Shown in pieces: positions 42,562 through 52,209 of a stretch of 64,000 nucleotides of DNA. Position 1 is the first letter of the stretch. Every line of letters begins with the position of its first letter. The stretch is from Microvirga makkahensis. GTDB taxonomy: Bacteria > Pseudomonadota > Alphaproteobacteria > Rhizobiales > Beijerinckiaceae. Made by a program: the position numbers and the translations under genes. The notes under the pieces were generated by a model, which worked only from the letters and a program-made list of their open reading frames with translations, was not told where the DNA came from and did no database searches. Location of the stretch: assembly GCF_009830105.1 (NCBI RefSeq), contig NZ_WURB01000002.1, positions 186,001 to 250,000 of the forward strand. Reading direction: 5' to 3'.

Positions 42562-43112
42562 TATGCATGACACCCAATATTCGTGCTCCTATCAGGCAAG
42601 AAAATTTTATAGAAAAGCCAAATTTCTCAAGCTTTCGCGGATTCTAGAGGGTCGGCCGGCGGCCCCTTCTGCCGAATGCCGCGAATACCGAACGTTCGTG
42701 AATGGCAGGGGATTTCCTTGCCTGCCCCAAACACGGCCTTCATCGGACAGAGCACGCACGACCAGAACTGTTTTCTGACTGGAGAGTTCGCGCTGGGATG
42801 TCAGTACCGCTTTGTGGTTCGCTCAGCATGAGCCGACGAACCAGGTCCCGTTCAGGACGGATGAGGGTTTCCTCTCGTGCCGGATCGGTCTGTGGTGAGC
42901 CGTCTCCCGGCGCGTACCGCAGAGCCCTCGAGTGCCGACGTTAGGAATCGTGGAATTTCCCATGGGCGGTTAATCTTCATTGCCGCATGTCGAAGGGTAC
43001 AGACGGCGAGACAGCGTGTGCGCCAGCGCACGTTGATGTCGCTTCGGCAGAGCCTTTGGCCTTCTTTTGCGTACCGATCGATATAAAAAGTTCAGGTCGC
43101 CTCTTTTAAATT
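42562..43112. other. Non-coding region upstream of RND operon
   Basis: 551 bases with no credible gene: open frames are short, overlap in several phases and lack ribosome binding sites. Its right end runs into the RND promoter and operator. ATATAAAA at about 43081-43088 could be part of a -10 region for that operon. Confidence 0.4.
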
Positions 43113-43141
43113 GTACCAACCGGTATTATACCGAGTGGTAC
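43113..43141. promoter_or_regulatory. 29-base palindromic operator upstream of the RND efflux operon
   Basis: An interrupted palindrome: outer arms GTACCA / TGGTAC and inner arms CGGTA / TACCG around a TTA centre, mismatched only at two bases between the arms. It ends 52 bases before the membrane-fusion-protein start. A TetR/AcrR dimer pair would fit it well. A 12-base half (TACCAACCGGTA) recurs with two changes upstream of the tetR gene at 48859-48870. Confidence 0.75.
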
Positions 43142-43193
43142 GAATCTGGTGCTCTTCAGGTGCTGGATCAATCTCTGAGTGAGCGACTTCACC

Positions 43194-44411
43194 ATGAAAG
43201 CTGTTTCCAGAACCCGGCTCCTGACCTCCCTCGGCACCGCGAGCGTGATCCTGAGCGGCGTCGCACTTTGGGCTCTGCTCGGCAGCACGGCCACCCGAAG
43301 CAGTGACACGGGGCCGATGCCATCCGCCACGCCCGCGACTGTCGCCGCAATCGACAGGCGCGACGTTTCGCTGTGGGAGGAGTTCTCGGGCCGTCTTGAG
43401 GCGATCGAGCGGGTCGACCTGCGTCCCCGGATTCCCGGTGCCATCGAGTCGATTCATTTTCGCGAGGGATCGCTGGTCAGGAAAGGCGACCTGCTCTTCA
43501 CGATCGATCCTGCGCCGTACCTTGCAGAGGTCGAGAAAGCGGAGGCTCAGGTCCGCGCGGCCGAGGCCAATCTTGCCTTTGCGCGCAGTGAGCTGGAGCG
43601 CGGCTTGAGAATGACCGCCAACCAGACCATCGCCCAACGCGACCTCGACACACGATTGAACAACGTCCGTGAGGCTGAGGCCAACGTGAGTGCCGCCAAT
43701 GCTGTCGCCAAGGCCGCGCGCCTCAACCTGTCCTACACCGAGGTGCGCGCGCCGATATCGGGACGGGTGGGGAAGATCGAGGTGACCGCAGGCAACCTCG
43801 TCGATGGCGGATCCGGCGCACCGGTTCTGACGACAATCGTCTCGACCAACCCGATCTACGTCAGCTTCGATGCGGATGAGCGCGCCGTGCAGCGGGCTCT
43901 TGAGACGCTACCGACCGGAGGCGACCGGCGCGATCATCTTGCCCGTATCCCTGTCGAGATGCGCTCAGGACCGGACGCCGAGGTTGTGCGCGGCAAGCTG
44001 CAGCTCATCGATCATACAGTCAACAGCGCCAGTGGCACGGTTCGGGTACGGGCGGTGCTCGACAATGGCGACGACCGCCTGATGCCAGGCCAGTTCGCTC
44101 GCGTCCGGCTGGGCCGGGCCAAGACGACGCCGGCGGTGGTCGTGCCTGAACGGGCCATCGGGGTCGACCAGGACAAGAAGTACGTTCTCGTTGTCGATCC
44201 GACCCACAAGGCGATTTACCGCGAGATCAAGCTCGGGGCTGCCGTGGATGGGGGACGCATCGTTACCAGCGGCCTTAACCCGGGGGAACGGATCGTCGTC
44301 GATGGCCTTCAGAAAGTCCGTCCGGGTGCCCTGATCGCACCCCAACCCGAAGCGCCAGAGAAATCCGCCGCACTTCATACACGGGGTTCTTCCGCTTCCA
44401 CTGCGAATTGA
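43194..44411 (+). CDS. RND efflux membrane fusion protein (AcrA/MexA-like)
   Basis: Periplasmic adaptor of 405 residues: an N-terminal hydrophobic anchor (about residues 8-30), lipoyl-like beta-hairpin halves (LRPRIPGAIESIHFREGS and YTEVRAPISGRVGKIEVTAG), a coiled-coil hairpin between them (EKAEAQVRAAEANLAFARSE) and a beta-barrel domain. No lipobox cysteine is present, so the anchor is probably a single transmembrane helix. I start at the ATG (43194); a GTG five codons earlier is possible and neither has a clear ribosome binding site. Operon leader, under the palindrome at 43113. It links the RND pump to an outer-membrane channel not encoded here. Confidence 0.92.
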   Translation: MKAVSRTRLLTSLGTASVILSGVALWALLGSTATRSSDTGPMPSATPATVAAIDRRDVSLWEEFSGRLEAIERVDLRPRIPGAIESIHFREGSLVRKGDLLFTIDPAPYLAEVEKAEAQVRAAEANLAFARSELERGLRMTANQTIAQRDLDTRLNNVREAEANVSAANAVAKAARLNLSYTEVRAPISGRVGKIEVTAGNLVDGGSGAPVLTTIVSTNPIYVSFDADERAVQRALETLPTGGDRRDHLARIPVEMRSGPDAEVVRGKLQLIDHTVNSASGTVRVRAVLDNGDDRLMPGQFARVRLGRAKTTPAVVVPERAIGVDQDKKYVLVVDPTHKAIYREIKLGAAVDGGRIVTSGLNPGERIVVDGLQKVRPGALIAPQPEAPEKSAALHTRGSSASTAN

Positions 44412-44441
44412 TCGCGTGCCACGGGCTTGAGGGCCAACGCC

Positions 44442-47400
44442 ATGAATATCTCCCGCTTCTTCATCGACCGTCCGATCTTTGCCGGGGTCTTGTCCGTGCT
44501 CATCTTCGTGGTCGGCTTGCTTGCTCTACAGGTCTTGCCAGTCTCGGAATATCCCGAGGTGGTGCCGCCCCAGGTCGTCGTCCGCGCGCAGTATCCGGGT
44601 GCTAATCCGAGAGTTATCTCGGAGACCGTGGCAGCCCCGATCGAGGAAGCCGTCAATGGAGTCGAGGACATGCTCTATATGAGCAGCCAGGCGACCACAG
44701 ACGGCGTGCTGACGCTTACCGTAACCTTCGCCCTCGGCACCGATCCCGACAAGGCGCAACAGCTTGTGCAGAACCGTGTCTCGCAGGCTGAGCCCCGGCT
44801 GCCAGAGGAAGTGAGACGCCTGGGCGTCACCACTGTCAAGAGCTCGCCCGACCTGATGATGGTGGTTCACCTGCTCTCGCCAGACAGCCGTTACGACGTC
44901 ACCTACCTGCGCAACTATGCAGCGCTCAACGTCAAGGACCGGCTTGCTCGGATTCAGGGCGTAGGTCAGGTCCAGTTGTTCGGATCGGGCGATTACTCGA
45001 TGCGCATTTGGCTGGACCCTCAGAAGATTGCTGAGCACGGTCTCTCTGCGAGCGACGTCGTCAACGAGATCCGCGCCCAGAATGTGCAGGCGGCCGCGGG
45101 CGTCGTCGGCGCCTCGCCCGGACTGCCGGGGGTCGATCATCAGCTGTCGATCAACGCCCAAGGGCGCCTCCAGGATGAGGAACAGTTCGGCGAGATCATC
45201 GTCAAGACGGGTCACAATGGAGAGATCACCCGCCTGCGCGACATCGCCCGCATCGAGCTGGGTGCGGCCGACTACGCCCTGAGGTCTCTCCTGAACAACA
45301 AGCCGGCGGTCGCTATTCCGGTCCTCCAGGCGCCAGGGTCGAACGCCATCGAGATCGCCGACAAGGTTCGCGCCGAGATGGCGGACATCAAGGCCAACAT
45401 GCCGGAAGGCATCGACTTTCAGATCGTCTACGACACGACCCAGTTCGTGCGGGCCTCGATTGATGCGGTGGTTCATACACTCCTCGAGGCCGTGCTCCTG
45501 GTGGTGCTCGTGGTGATCCTGTTCCTGCAGACCTGGCGAGCATCCATCATTCCTCTGGCTGCCGTCCCAGTCTCGATCGTCGGCACGTTCGCGGTCCTGC
45601 AGGTCCTGGGCTTCTCCATCAATGCCCTGAGCTTATTCGGGCTTGTCCTGGCCATCGGTATCGTAGTCGACGATGCCATCGTGGTGGTCGAGAACGTGGA
45701 GCGGAACATCGAGAAAGGGCTGAGCCCTCGGCAGGCGACTTACCGGGCGATGCAGGAAGTCTCCGGGCCGATCGTCGCCATCGCATTGGTCTTGGTGGCA
45801 GTCTTCATCCCGCTGGCGTTCATCAGCGGTCTTACAGGGCAGTTCTACAAGCAGTTCGCCGTCACCATCGCCATCTCGACGGTAATCTCGGCGATCAATT
45901 CGCTGACCCTTTCGCCTGCTTTAGCGGCCCTTCTCCTTCGCGATCACCATGCACCGAAGGATCGACTCACCCGGATGATGGACATGCTGTTCGGTTGGCT
46001 GTTCCGCCGCTTCAATGTGGTCTTCCATCGGGGGGCCGATGTCTATGGCACTGGCGTGAGGCGGACGATCGCGACAAAGACCGTGATGCTGTTCGTGTAC
46101 GTCGTTCTGCTTGGGGCGACAGGCATCCTGTTCAAGACTGTGCCCGGCGGCTTCGTTCCGGGGCAGGACAAGCAGTATCTGGTCGGCTTTGCCCAGCTGC
46201 CGGATGCCGCGACCCTCGACCGGACGGAGAGTGTTATCCGGCAGATGACCGACATCGCTCTGAAACAATCAGGTGTCGAGCACGCCGTCGCTTTTCCCGG
46301 CCTGTCGATCAATGGCTTCACCAACAGCTCGAACGCCGGCATCGTGTTCCTGACTCTTGCGCCGTTCGAGGACCGTCGGGATCCGAGCCTGAGTGCCGGT
46401 GCGATCGCAGGTCAGTTGAATCAGAAGTTCGCCGCCATCACAGAGGCAGTGACCGCCATCTTTCCTCCTCCCCCGGTGCAGGGGCTGGGTACGATCGGCG
46501 GCTTCAAGCTGCAGATCGAGGACCAGGCCGGTCTCGGCTATGAGGCGCTCGACCGGGCCACGAAGGACTTCCTGGCCAGAGCCGCGACGGCGCCCGAGCT
46601 TGCGGGACTGTTCTCAAGCTATTCCATCAACGTCCCTCAGCTCTATGCGGATATCGACCGGGCCAAGGCGCGCCAGCTCGGAGTTGCGATCTCTGATGTG
46701 TTCAGCACTCTCCAGATCTATCTCGGCTCGGTTTACGTGAACGACTTCAACAAGTTCGGGCGGACTTACTCTGTGCGGGTCCAGGCGGATGCACCGTACC
46801 GGGGCCGCGCGGAGGATATCGGCTTCCTGAAGGTGCGCTCGAATTCGGGTGAGATGGTTCCTCTAACGGCCCTGTTGAACATCCGATCAAGTGTCGGGCC
46901 GGAGCGCGCGATGCGGTACAACGGATTCCTCTCAGCTGACATTAACGGACAGGCGTCTCCAGGATACTCTTCAGGTCAGGCACAGACAGCAATCGAGCAG
47001 ATCGTGGCCGAGACCCTGCCGAAAGGTTTCAGGGCCGAGTGGACCGAGCTGACCTATCAGGAGATCTTGGCCGGCAATTCAGGGATTCTGGTATTTCCGA
47101 TTGCCATTCTGCTTGTCTTCCTGGTCCTTGCGGCGCAGTACGAGAGTCTGGCGCTTCCCGTGGCTATCATCCTAACCGTGCCGCTGGCACTCTTTGCGGC
47201 CTTGGCCGGCGTGTGGCTGACGACGGGCGACAACAACGTGTTCACGCGCATCGGGCTCATCGTCCTGGTCGGATTGTCGGCCAAGAATGCGATTCTGATC
47301 GTGGAGTTTGCCCGCGAGCTCGAATACGAGGGGCGCACTCCCATCGAAGCGGCGATCGAGGCCAGCCGCCTCCGCCTGCGGCCGATCCTTATGACCTCGC

Positions 47401-47648
47401 TCGCCTTCATCATGGGCGTCGTACCGTTGGTGGTTTCGACCGGAGCTGGGGCCGAGATGCGGGCTGCTATGGGTGTGGCCGTGTTCTCGGGCATGATCGG
47501 CGTGACGGCATTCGGCCTGTTCTTCACACCGGTCTTCTACGTCCTCGTCCGCCGACTGGCGGGGAACCGCCGTCTCCAGCATCAGCCTCAGCCGGAGAAT
47601 TCGGGTTCGGACACAAATGTGCTCCCGGTGAAGGAACTGGTGAACTGA
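44442..47648 (+). CDS. RND multidrug efflux transporter, HAE1 family (AcrB/MexB-like)
   Basis: Inner-membrane proton antiporter of 1068 residues starting MNISRFFIDRPIFAGVLSVL, the standard HAE1 N-terminus. Twelve transmembrane segments in two halves frame two large periplasmic loops. The proton-relay aspartates are in the fourth segment (VLAIGIVVDDAIVVVENVER) and the matching lysine region lies in the tenth (VGLSAKNAILIVEFARE). The ATG follows GAGGG at nine bases; a TTG five codons upstream is less likely. It exports hydrophobic drugs or toxic metabolites. Immediately downstream of its adaptor gene. Confidence 0.95.
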   Translation: MNISRFFIDRPIFAGVLSVLIFVVGLLALQVLPVSEYPEVVPPQVVVRAQYPGANPRVISETVAAPIEEAVNGVEDMLYMSSQATTDGVLTLTVTFALGTDPDKAQQLVQNRVSQAEPRLPEEVRRLGVTTVKSSPDLMMVVHLLSPDSRYDVTYLRNYAALNVKDRLARIQGVGQVQLFGSGDYSMRIWLDPQKIAEHGLSASDVVNEIRAQNVQAAAGVVGASPGLPGVDHQLSINAQGRLQDEEQFGEIIVKTGHNGEITRLRDIARIELGAADYALRSLLNNKPAVAIPVLQAPGSNAIEIADKVRAEMADIKANMPEGIDFQIVYDTTQFVRASIDAVVHTLLEAVLLVVLVVILFLQTWRASIIPLAAVPVSIVGTFAVLQVLGFSINALSLFGLVLAIGIVVDDAIVVVENVERNIEKGLSPRQATYRAMQEVSGPIVAIALVLVAVFIPLAFISGLTGQFYKQFAVTIAISTVISAINSLTLSPALAALLLRDHHAPKDRLTRMMDMLFGWLFRRFNVVFHRGADVYGTGVRRTIATKTVMLFVYVVLLGATGILFKTVPGGFVPGQDKQYLVGFAQLPDAATLDRTESVIRQMTDIALKQSGVEHAVAFPGLSINGFTNSSNAGIVFLTLAPFEDRRDPSLSAGAIAGQLNQKFAAITEAVTAIFPPPPVQGLGTIGGFKLQIEDQAGLGYEALDRATKDFLARAATAPELAGLFSSYSINVPQLYADIDRAKARQLGVAISDVFSTLQIYLGSVYVNDFNKFGRTYSVRVQADAPYRGRAEDIGFLKVRSNSGEMVPLTALLNIRSSVGPERAMRYNGFLSADINGQASPGYSSGQAQTAIEQIVAETLPKGFRAEWTELTYQEILAGNSGILVFPIAILLVFLVLAAQYESLALPVAIILTVPLALFAALAGVWLTTGDNNVFTRIGLIVLVGLSAKNAILIVEFARELEYEGRTPIEAAIEASRLRLRPILMTSLAFIMGVVPLVVSTGAGAEMRAAMGVAVFSGMIGVTAFGLFFTPVFYVLVRRLAGNRRLQHQPQPENSGSDTNVLPVKELVN

Positions 47649-47716
47649 ACGAGCGCGAGGACGCCGCCTCTGGCAGCGCCCTCGCCTCCTCCTGTTAGAC
47701 GAGTTGGACATGTTCC

Positions 47717-48187
47717 ATGGATCGGTCTTGGCGAAGCCTTCGATTTGTCGTTGTTTCCGCATTGTTTCTCGCCGCAGGCATCTTTTCGGAAGAAGTGTGG
47801 GCAGAGGAGGATTACCGGATCACGAACGAGGTTGTTTTGAGCGACGTGCGTGTCCCGCCAGCGAAGGCGGGAGGTTGGACGCGGATTACGTTCTTGCTGG
47901 AGAACCGAAGTGCGGAGCGGGTTTCGTTCGGAGGAATAGCGGTAGCCCATGCCGGGCAGTCACGGATTGTCGCCTCTCTCGGCAACGGGAGCACGACCAT
48001 CTTGGGCTCGATCTCCGTCGCTCCGGGTGAAGTCCTGTCGGTGGATGGAGAGGTGCTCTGGATCGAGGTGGACGGGCTGACCGAAGATCTTCGGCCGGGT
48101 GAAGAAGTCGAGGCGAATGTAAGCTTTGGAACCGCCGCCATTCCGATCAGCCTGACGGTCGAAGAGAGAAACAGAGTGTCGAACTGA
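47717..48187 (+). CDS. Small secreted beta-sandwich protein (possibly PCu(A)C-like without copper ligands)
   Basis: 156 residues with a signal peptide (MDRSWRSLRFVVVSALFLAA, cleavage about after VWA). The mature part alternates short strands: WTRITFLLENRSAERVSFGG, then SISVAPGEVLSVDGEVLW, then GEEVEANVSFGTAAIPISL. This layout resembles the periplasmic copper chaperone PCu(A)C fold (a Greek-key sandwich with a final V..T..F..V strand), but the Met/His metal ligands are missing. I do not assign a function. It is 68 bases after the RND gene on the same strand, where an outer-membrane channel gene often sits. Confidence 0.6.
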   Translation: MDRSWRSLRFVVVSALFLAAGIFSEEVWAEEDYRITNEVVLSDVRVPPAKAGGWTRITFLLENRSAERVSFGGIAVAHAGQSRIVASLGNGSTTILGSISVAPGEVLSVDGEVLWIEVDGLTEDLRPGEEVEANVSFGTAAIPISLTVEERNRVSN

Positions 48188-48207
48188 GGAACGGGGAGAT
48201 CCAGGCC

Positions 48208-48798
48208 TCAGCGCAACACACTCGGCCAACTCCGCATGGCGACGTCGACCACACGGTGGAGTTCCTCCCGCGAGGCACCCGATGCAGCCCTGACCGCCAT
48301 TCCGAGGCCGATCGACACGACGTACCGGGCCCAATCGGCGGGATCCTCATTGCCGGGGAAATCGCCGTCGGAGCGTGCATGCTCCAAGCGGTCGCGCAGA
48401 TTGTTCTCGTTGACCATCCGGCGGGCGATGAGCTCCTCGCGGATGGGCTCGCTCGCCTCGCTGCAGGCCAAAGCTCCGTTCACACCGAGACAACCGGGAG
48501 GGTTCATAGGATCGGTCAGAACGTCGACGTAGCCGCGCAGGAGCCGCTCGACCGCTTCCCGCGCCGTCGGGGCTTGAAGGGCCTCGTGCGCGAAGCACAG
48601 GTGCCGGCGCTCATAGAGGTCAAGGGTCCGGCGGAAGAGATCCTCCTTGTTTCCGAAGGCAGCATAGAGGCTAGGGCGCGTGATGCCCATGGCTTCCGTC
48701 AGGTCGGAGATGGAGGTACCCTCGTAACCTTGACGTCGAAAGACCTGAAGTGCGATGCGCAATGCCTCGTCAGGATCGAATTCGCGGTGGCGGCCCAT
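48208..48798 (-). CDS. TetR-family transcriptional repressor
   Basis: Repressor of 196 residues. N-terminal helix-turn-helix (DEALRIALQVFRRQGYEGTS, then DLTEAMGITRPSLYAAFGNK) is classical; the C-terminal ligand-binding part resembles the TetR_C_YrhO/AcrR-like groups with a conserved LGVNGALA segment containing Cys (PPGCLGVNGALACSE). AGGAGAACC before the ATG at 48798 decides the start. It converges on the RND operon and shares an operator-like sequence with it, so it is probably the pump's local repressor, induced by pump substrates. Confidence 0.92.
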   Translation of the reverse strand: MGRHREFDPDEALRIALQVFRRQGYEGTSISDLTEAMGITRPSLYAAFGNKEDLFRRTLDLYERRHLCFAHEALQAPTAREAVERLLRGYVDVLTDPMNPPGCLGVNGALACSEASEPIREELIARRMVNENNLRDRLEHARSDGDFPGNEDPADWARYVVSIGLGMAVRAASGASREELHRVVDVAMRSWPSVLR

Positions 48799-48858
48799 GG
48801 TTCTCCTATCCTGCGGCCGAAACGGCGAATAGATGACAGACGTTGCGGCCACGTAGCA

Positions 48859-48870
48859 TACCAATCAGTA
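48859..48870. promoter_or_regulatory. Operator half-site upstream of tetR
   Basis: TACCAATCAGTA matches the left half (TACCAACCGGTA) of the RND operator at 43113-43141 in 10 of 12 bases. It lies about 60 bases before the tetR start, a fitting position for autorepression. The second half of the palindrome is not conserved here. Confidence 0.5.
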
Positions 48871-49029
48871 CGATAAGTGTTTCTGCGGAGATTTCAAGAC
48901 TTTATCAGGATTGGATTGGACGGCTCTTCAACGTGTGTGGCAACTTTCCGGTCAGCGGCTCGCTGCGCAGCCGAACGCCAGATTCGGGACTGCGAGCGTG
49001 CCCCGCGAAGCTGCTTTCTTAAAGGAGGA

Positions 49030-49254
49030 CAAGCAACCTTCCTCCGCCCGGAGACCGAGCGTCTGACGACGCGTGAGCGTGAAATCGAGCAGCTTCTGGC
49101 TGAGGGCAAGAGCAACAAGCAGACTGCTCACCTCCTCGATCTCAGCGTCAAGACCGTGGGGACGCCTTGGACTGCTGCGATGCGGAAGCGGGAGCTCAAA
49201 TCGCTGCCCGATTTGGTTCGCTACGCTGTCAGGATGCAGATCATGCGGCCCTAA
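49030..49254 (+). pseudogene. LuxR-type helix-turn-helix fragment (response regulator C-terminus)
   Basis: The end of this open frame reads LTTREREIEQLLAEGKSNKQ, then LLDLSVKTVGTPWTAAMRKR and LKSLPDLVRYAVRM, which is the DNA-binding domain of NarL/FixJ-type response regulators. The usual KTVETHR has become KTVGTPW, damaging the recognition helix. The receiver domain is missing; upstream codons to 48877 are not family-like. Probably a degraded remnant without function. Confidence 0.65.
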
Positions 49255-49546
49255 GGGTTCGTGCCGAAAAGATTCGAGTGGCCGGAGTTGACGTCATTCC
49301 GTCGGGATGCTCAGCCTGAGGATCAGAAGCCGTCGGGTAAAGCCGCCGTCAGGCTGGCAGCCATGTGGCGATGAGGGCGATACCGTGCGGCACGGGAGGC
49401 GAACGGGCTGAGCCGATCTGTGCTCCGGCGGATTGCCCGTGATCTCTGACCGGGAGGCGGTTGCGGTGCCGTCGGGAGGCGGAACCTCACGGTGTATCCG
49501 GGATTGTCACGGACTGCCCTCATCCCGATGACCAAGGAGGACGACG

Positions 49547-50104
49547 ATGGCGGAGCTCGTTGCTGTCGGCTTTGACAACACGCAGGAGGCGGACCGCGTG
49601 CTGACAGAACTGGCGCGGCTCCGGCGGGAGTACCTGATCGACCTGGAGGATGCGGTGGCGGCCATCCGCCAGCCGGACGGCAAGGTCAATCTGAAGCAAA
49701 GCATTAATCTGATCGGGGTCGAGGCAGCCTCCGGCGGCCTGTCCGGAGCCCTGTGGGACTCGCTCGTCGGCCTGCTGTTCCTCAACCCGCTCGCCGGCAT
49801 GGCAGTGGGCGGCCTCGTCGGGGCAGGAAGCGGGCCATTGTCGGGCTCGCTGGTCGATCCGGCATCGATGACACCTTCATCCGTCAGATCACCGAGACGC
49901 TGCAACCGAACACCTCGGCTTTGTTCGTGCTGGTGCGCAAGGCGCAGCCGGAGAAAGTGCTGGGTGAGCTGTCGCGGTTTCACGGGCGGGTCCTGCGCTC
50001 TTCCCTCCCGCCGGAGCAGGAGGCCCGCCTCCAGGCCGCTCTTTCAGGAGCGGCCGCCCCAGACTCGGCTGTTGTCCGAGCCTTTCAGGGAGCAACCGCA
50101 TGTT
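49547..50104 (+). pseudogene. DUF1269-type membrane protein gene, frameshifted
   Basis: A strong ribosome binding site (AAGGAGG) precedes the ATG. Frame one gives MAELVAVGFDNTQEADRVLT through a glycine-rich hydrophobic stretch (FLNPLAGMAVGGLVGAGSG). After SGSLVDP the coding moves one base over and continues GIDDTFIRQITETLQPNTSA, then FVLVRKAQPEKVLGELSRF. This is the order of domains in DUF1269 proteins. A single missing base near 49858, in a C/G run, explains it. It is either a true lesion or a sequencing slip. The second frame has no stop until inside dedA. Confidence 0.7.
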
Positions 50105-50714
50105 TGATTGGATCACGGGGTTTGTGGTGCGGAGCGGCTATAGCGGCATCTTCCTGCTCATGCTGGCCGAGAACGTCGTCCCGCCGATTCCGTCCGAGCT
50201 CATCATGCCGCTGGCAGGCTTCACGGCCGCGCGAGGCCAGCTCGGCCTCGCTATCGTGATCCTCGCCGGCACGGCCGGCTCCCTGACGGGCGCCGTCTTC
50301 TGGTACTACATTGGGAAATGGTTGGGCCTGAAGCGCCTGAAGCATCTGGCGGCGCGGCATGGCCGGTGGGTGACGCTGTCCCCGGCGGATGTCGAGCGTG
50401 CCGACGAATGGTTCACCCGCCATGGTGCGGGCGCCGTATTCTTCGGTCGCCTCATTCCGACCGTACGGACGCTGATCTCGGTCCCTGCCGGGATCGCCGG
50501 CATGCCGCTTCCGAGCTTCCTCGCCTGGTCTGCCCTCGGCACCGGGCTCTGGACCGCGCTACTCGCTGGCGCCGGATATCTGCTTCAGAGTCAGTACGAG
50601 CTCGTGTCCGATTACCTGAACCCGATCTCGACTGCCGTGGTGGTGCTGATCATCGGTTGGTATCTCTATCGTGTCGCAACCTTCCGGACGGGAGGCCGTC
50701 CGTCCACCCGGTGA
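50100..50714 (+). CDS. DedA-family membrane protein
   Basis: DedA/VTT-domain protein of 204 residues with the conserved start (SGYSGIFLLMLAENVVPPIP), re-entrant loop residues (PSELIMPLAGF), and FFGRLIPTVRTLISVPAGIA, the FxGRxxPxxR signature. Five to six hydrophobic segments. DedA proteins are implicated in undecaprenyl-phosphate or phosphatidylethanolamine lipid recycling and in membrane-potential homeostasis; the role here is not known. The ATG lies where the frameshifted DUF1269 gene ends. Confidence 0.9.
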   Translation: MFDWITGFVVRSGYSGIFLLMLAENVVPPIPSELIMPLAGFTAARGQLGLAIVILAGTAGSLTGAVFWYYIGKWLGLKRLKHLAARHGRWVTLSPADVERADEWFTRHGAGAVFFGRLIPTVRTLISVPAGIAGMPLPSFLAWSALGTGLWTALLAGAGYLLQSQYELVSDYLNPISTAVVVLIIGWYLYRVATFRTGGRPSTR

Positions 50715-50764
50715 ACGGATGCCACCCGGCCCTGCAATCGGCAGCCGCTCGCCGCCCGAATGCA

Positions 50765-51136
50765 TCACGAAGACCGGCTTCTCTCTCGTTCCTGCTCCGG
50801 ATATGCGACTGAGCCGTCCGCGAGCCTCCTGATCTCAAAAATGGCGGCAACCACGAAAGCTGCGATGACGAGGATTGCCAGAAGGGTCATGAAGACGCCC
50901 TCCTGGACGCCAGGGTTCATCCCGACGACCAGGATCAGCACGAGTGCCGGAAATCCAAGCGTGATCGCCGCCAGGATGTAAATCGGGTCGGCCAACACCT
51001 CAAAGGCGTAGGTCGGCTGCACACGACGCGTTTCGGCCTCCCGGGTCTGGGCTTTCATACGGAGTGAGGCACTCCTGAGGCGATGGGGAACGGTTTGGAC
51101 ATATGCGACCCACTCTTCAATGGTCCCTCGGTTCAT
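50765..51136 (-). CDS. Small two-helix membrane protein of unknown function
   Basis: 123 residues. A polar N-terminal 45 residues (MNRGTIEEWVAYVQTVPHRL onward) is followed by two transmembrane helices (YILAAITLGFPALVLILVVG and GVFMTLLAILVIAAFVVAAI) and a charged tail EQERERSRSS. GAGGATCATCTGA before the ATG is a reasonable ribosome binding site. I do not recognise the family. It converges on dedA. The topology would place both ends in the cytoplasm. Confidence 0.6.
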   Translation of the reverse strand: MNRGTIEEWVAYVQTVPHRLRSASLRMKAQTREAETRRVQPTYAFEVLADPIYILAAITLGFPALVLILVVGMNPGVQEGVFMTLLAILVIAAFVVAAIFEIRRLADGSVAYPEQERERSRSS

Positions 51137-51384
51137 TCAGATGATCCTCATTGGAAATCGGCAAGATATTTTCCCGCCGATCCAAGTTGGTTAAGCATTG
51201 CGGTGGAATGGTGGCGACCGCCCTTTCCGTCGAGCGCGAATGAGGATCGGCCCACATAGGGGTGGCGCAACGGCCCTCCCGGGTCTTCCGCCGATGATGC
51301 GACGTCTCAGGATCGACTGATGAACCGAGAGTATCCTGCATGCATGGTATCCCGCAGGCTCAGGTGAAGCGGCGCCGGGTTTGA

Positions 51385-52160
51385 TCAGACAACCTGCTCG
51401 GCACCGCCTTCGAGCTTGACGGGAATCATGAGGTAGCGCACGCCGTTGGCCTCGGCGGGCGGGAACTTGCCGGCGCAGATGTCGGTCCGGATCGAGGGCC
51501 GAAGCAGCCGCGGCGCCGCAAGCGTGGCGTCGCTCGCCTAGCCCATGGCCACGAACTCCTCCTCCGTAACCCCGTCCTTCAGATGCACGTTGGTCCGCTC
51601 ATCGGCCACCGTGGCCTCTCAGGCGTAGGTGTCGCGTCCCGGCGCCTTGTAGTCATGGCACATGAACAGCGTGTCGCCCGCGAACACCGCGTTCTCAACC
51701 TTGCCGGAGATGTCCGCCGGCGTATGGGCGGGCGTGTGCATCACCTCCACGTCGAATTCGCCGATCTTGAAGCGCTCTCCGTCCTTGAACAGGTGGCCGG
51801 TGTCGCGGCCGCGGGCGTCGAGATCGGTGACGTTGAAGATCGGGCGGAAGATGCGCGGCACCTTGGTGATGTGCTCGCCGACGCCGATCTTCGCTTCCCT
51901 CTTGGACTTGGCGTAGGGCGCACCCGAGAGATGGGCGGCATGGGCAGGGTCTCCAGCGCCCATTGCGCAGTGCAGCCCGCCGCCTCGGCGGCTGCGAGCA
52001 TGTCCTCGACCGAGCGGGTGTCGACCGTGACCGAGTTGTGGTCGCAGTCGAAAACGGGATCGATGATCGCCGCTGTCCTGGTTGCCGGATCGGAGAAAAG
52101 GTAGCTGACAGGCTAGGTGGGCCCGTCGAAGAACGCCCGGATGCCCGGTTCGCCTGACAT
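51385..52160 (-). pseudogene. Metallo-beta-lactamase-fold hydrolase (persulfide dioxygenase/Blh-like), degraded
   Basis: Reading leftward from the ATG at 52160: SGEPGIRAFFDGPT, a TAG at residue 16 (52113-52115), then PVSYLFSDPATRTAAIIDPV and VDTRSVEDMLAAAEAAGCTA. A frameshift near 51955 leads to GAPYAKSKREAKIGVGEHIT, RIFRPIFNVTDLDARGRDTG and VMHTPAHTPADISGKVENAV, FAGDTLF. Two further stops follow (51619, 51538) before GVRYLMIPVKLEGGAEQVV. The metal motif HxHxDH is AHAAHLS here, so even the restored protein lacks key ligands. Such enzymes detoxify sulfide-derived persulfides under BigR control, fitting the intact bigR gene 96 bases away. Confidence 0.82.
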
Positions 52161-52209
52161 GGTGGGGTGTCTCCGTGCAATTTGCCGGGTCGTTGCGGTT
52201 GACGTTATA

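Noticed and set aside
48184..48211. CTGAGG / CCTCAG inverted repeat between the PCu(A)C-like gene and tetR as a terminator
   Set aside because: Only six base pairs with a 16-base loop and no U-tract; too weak to call.
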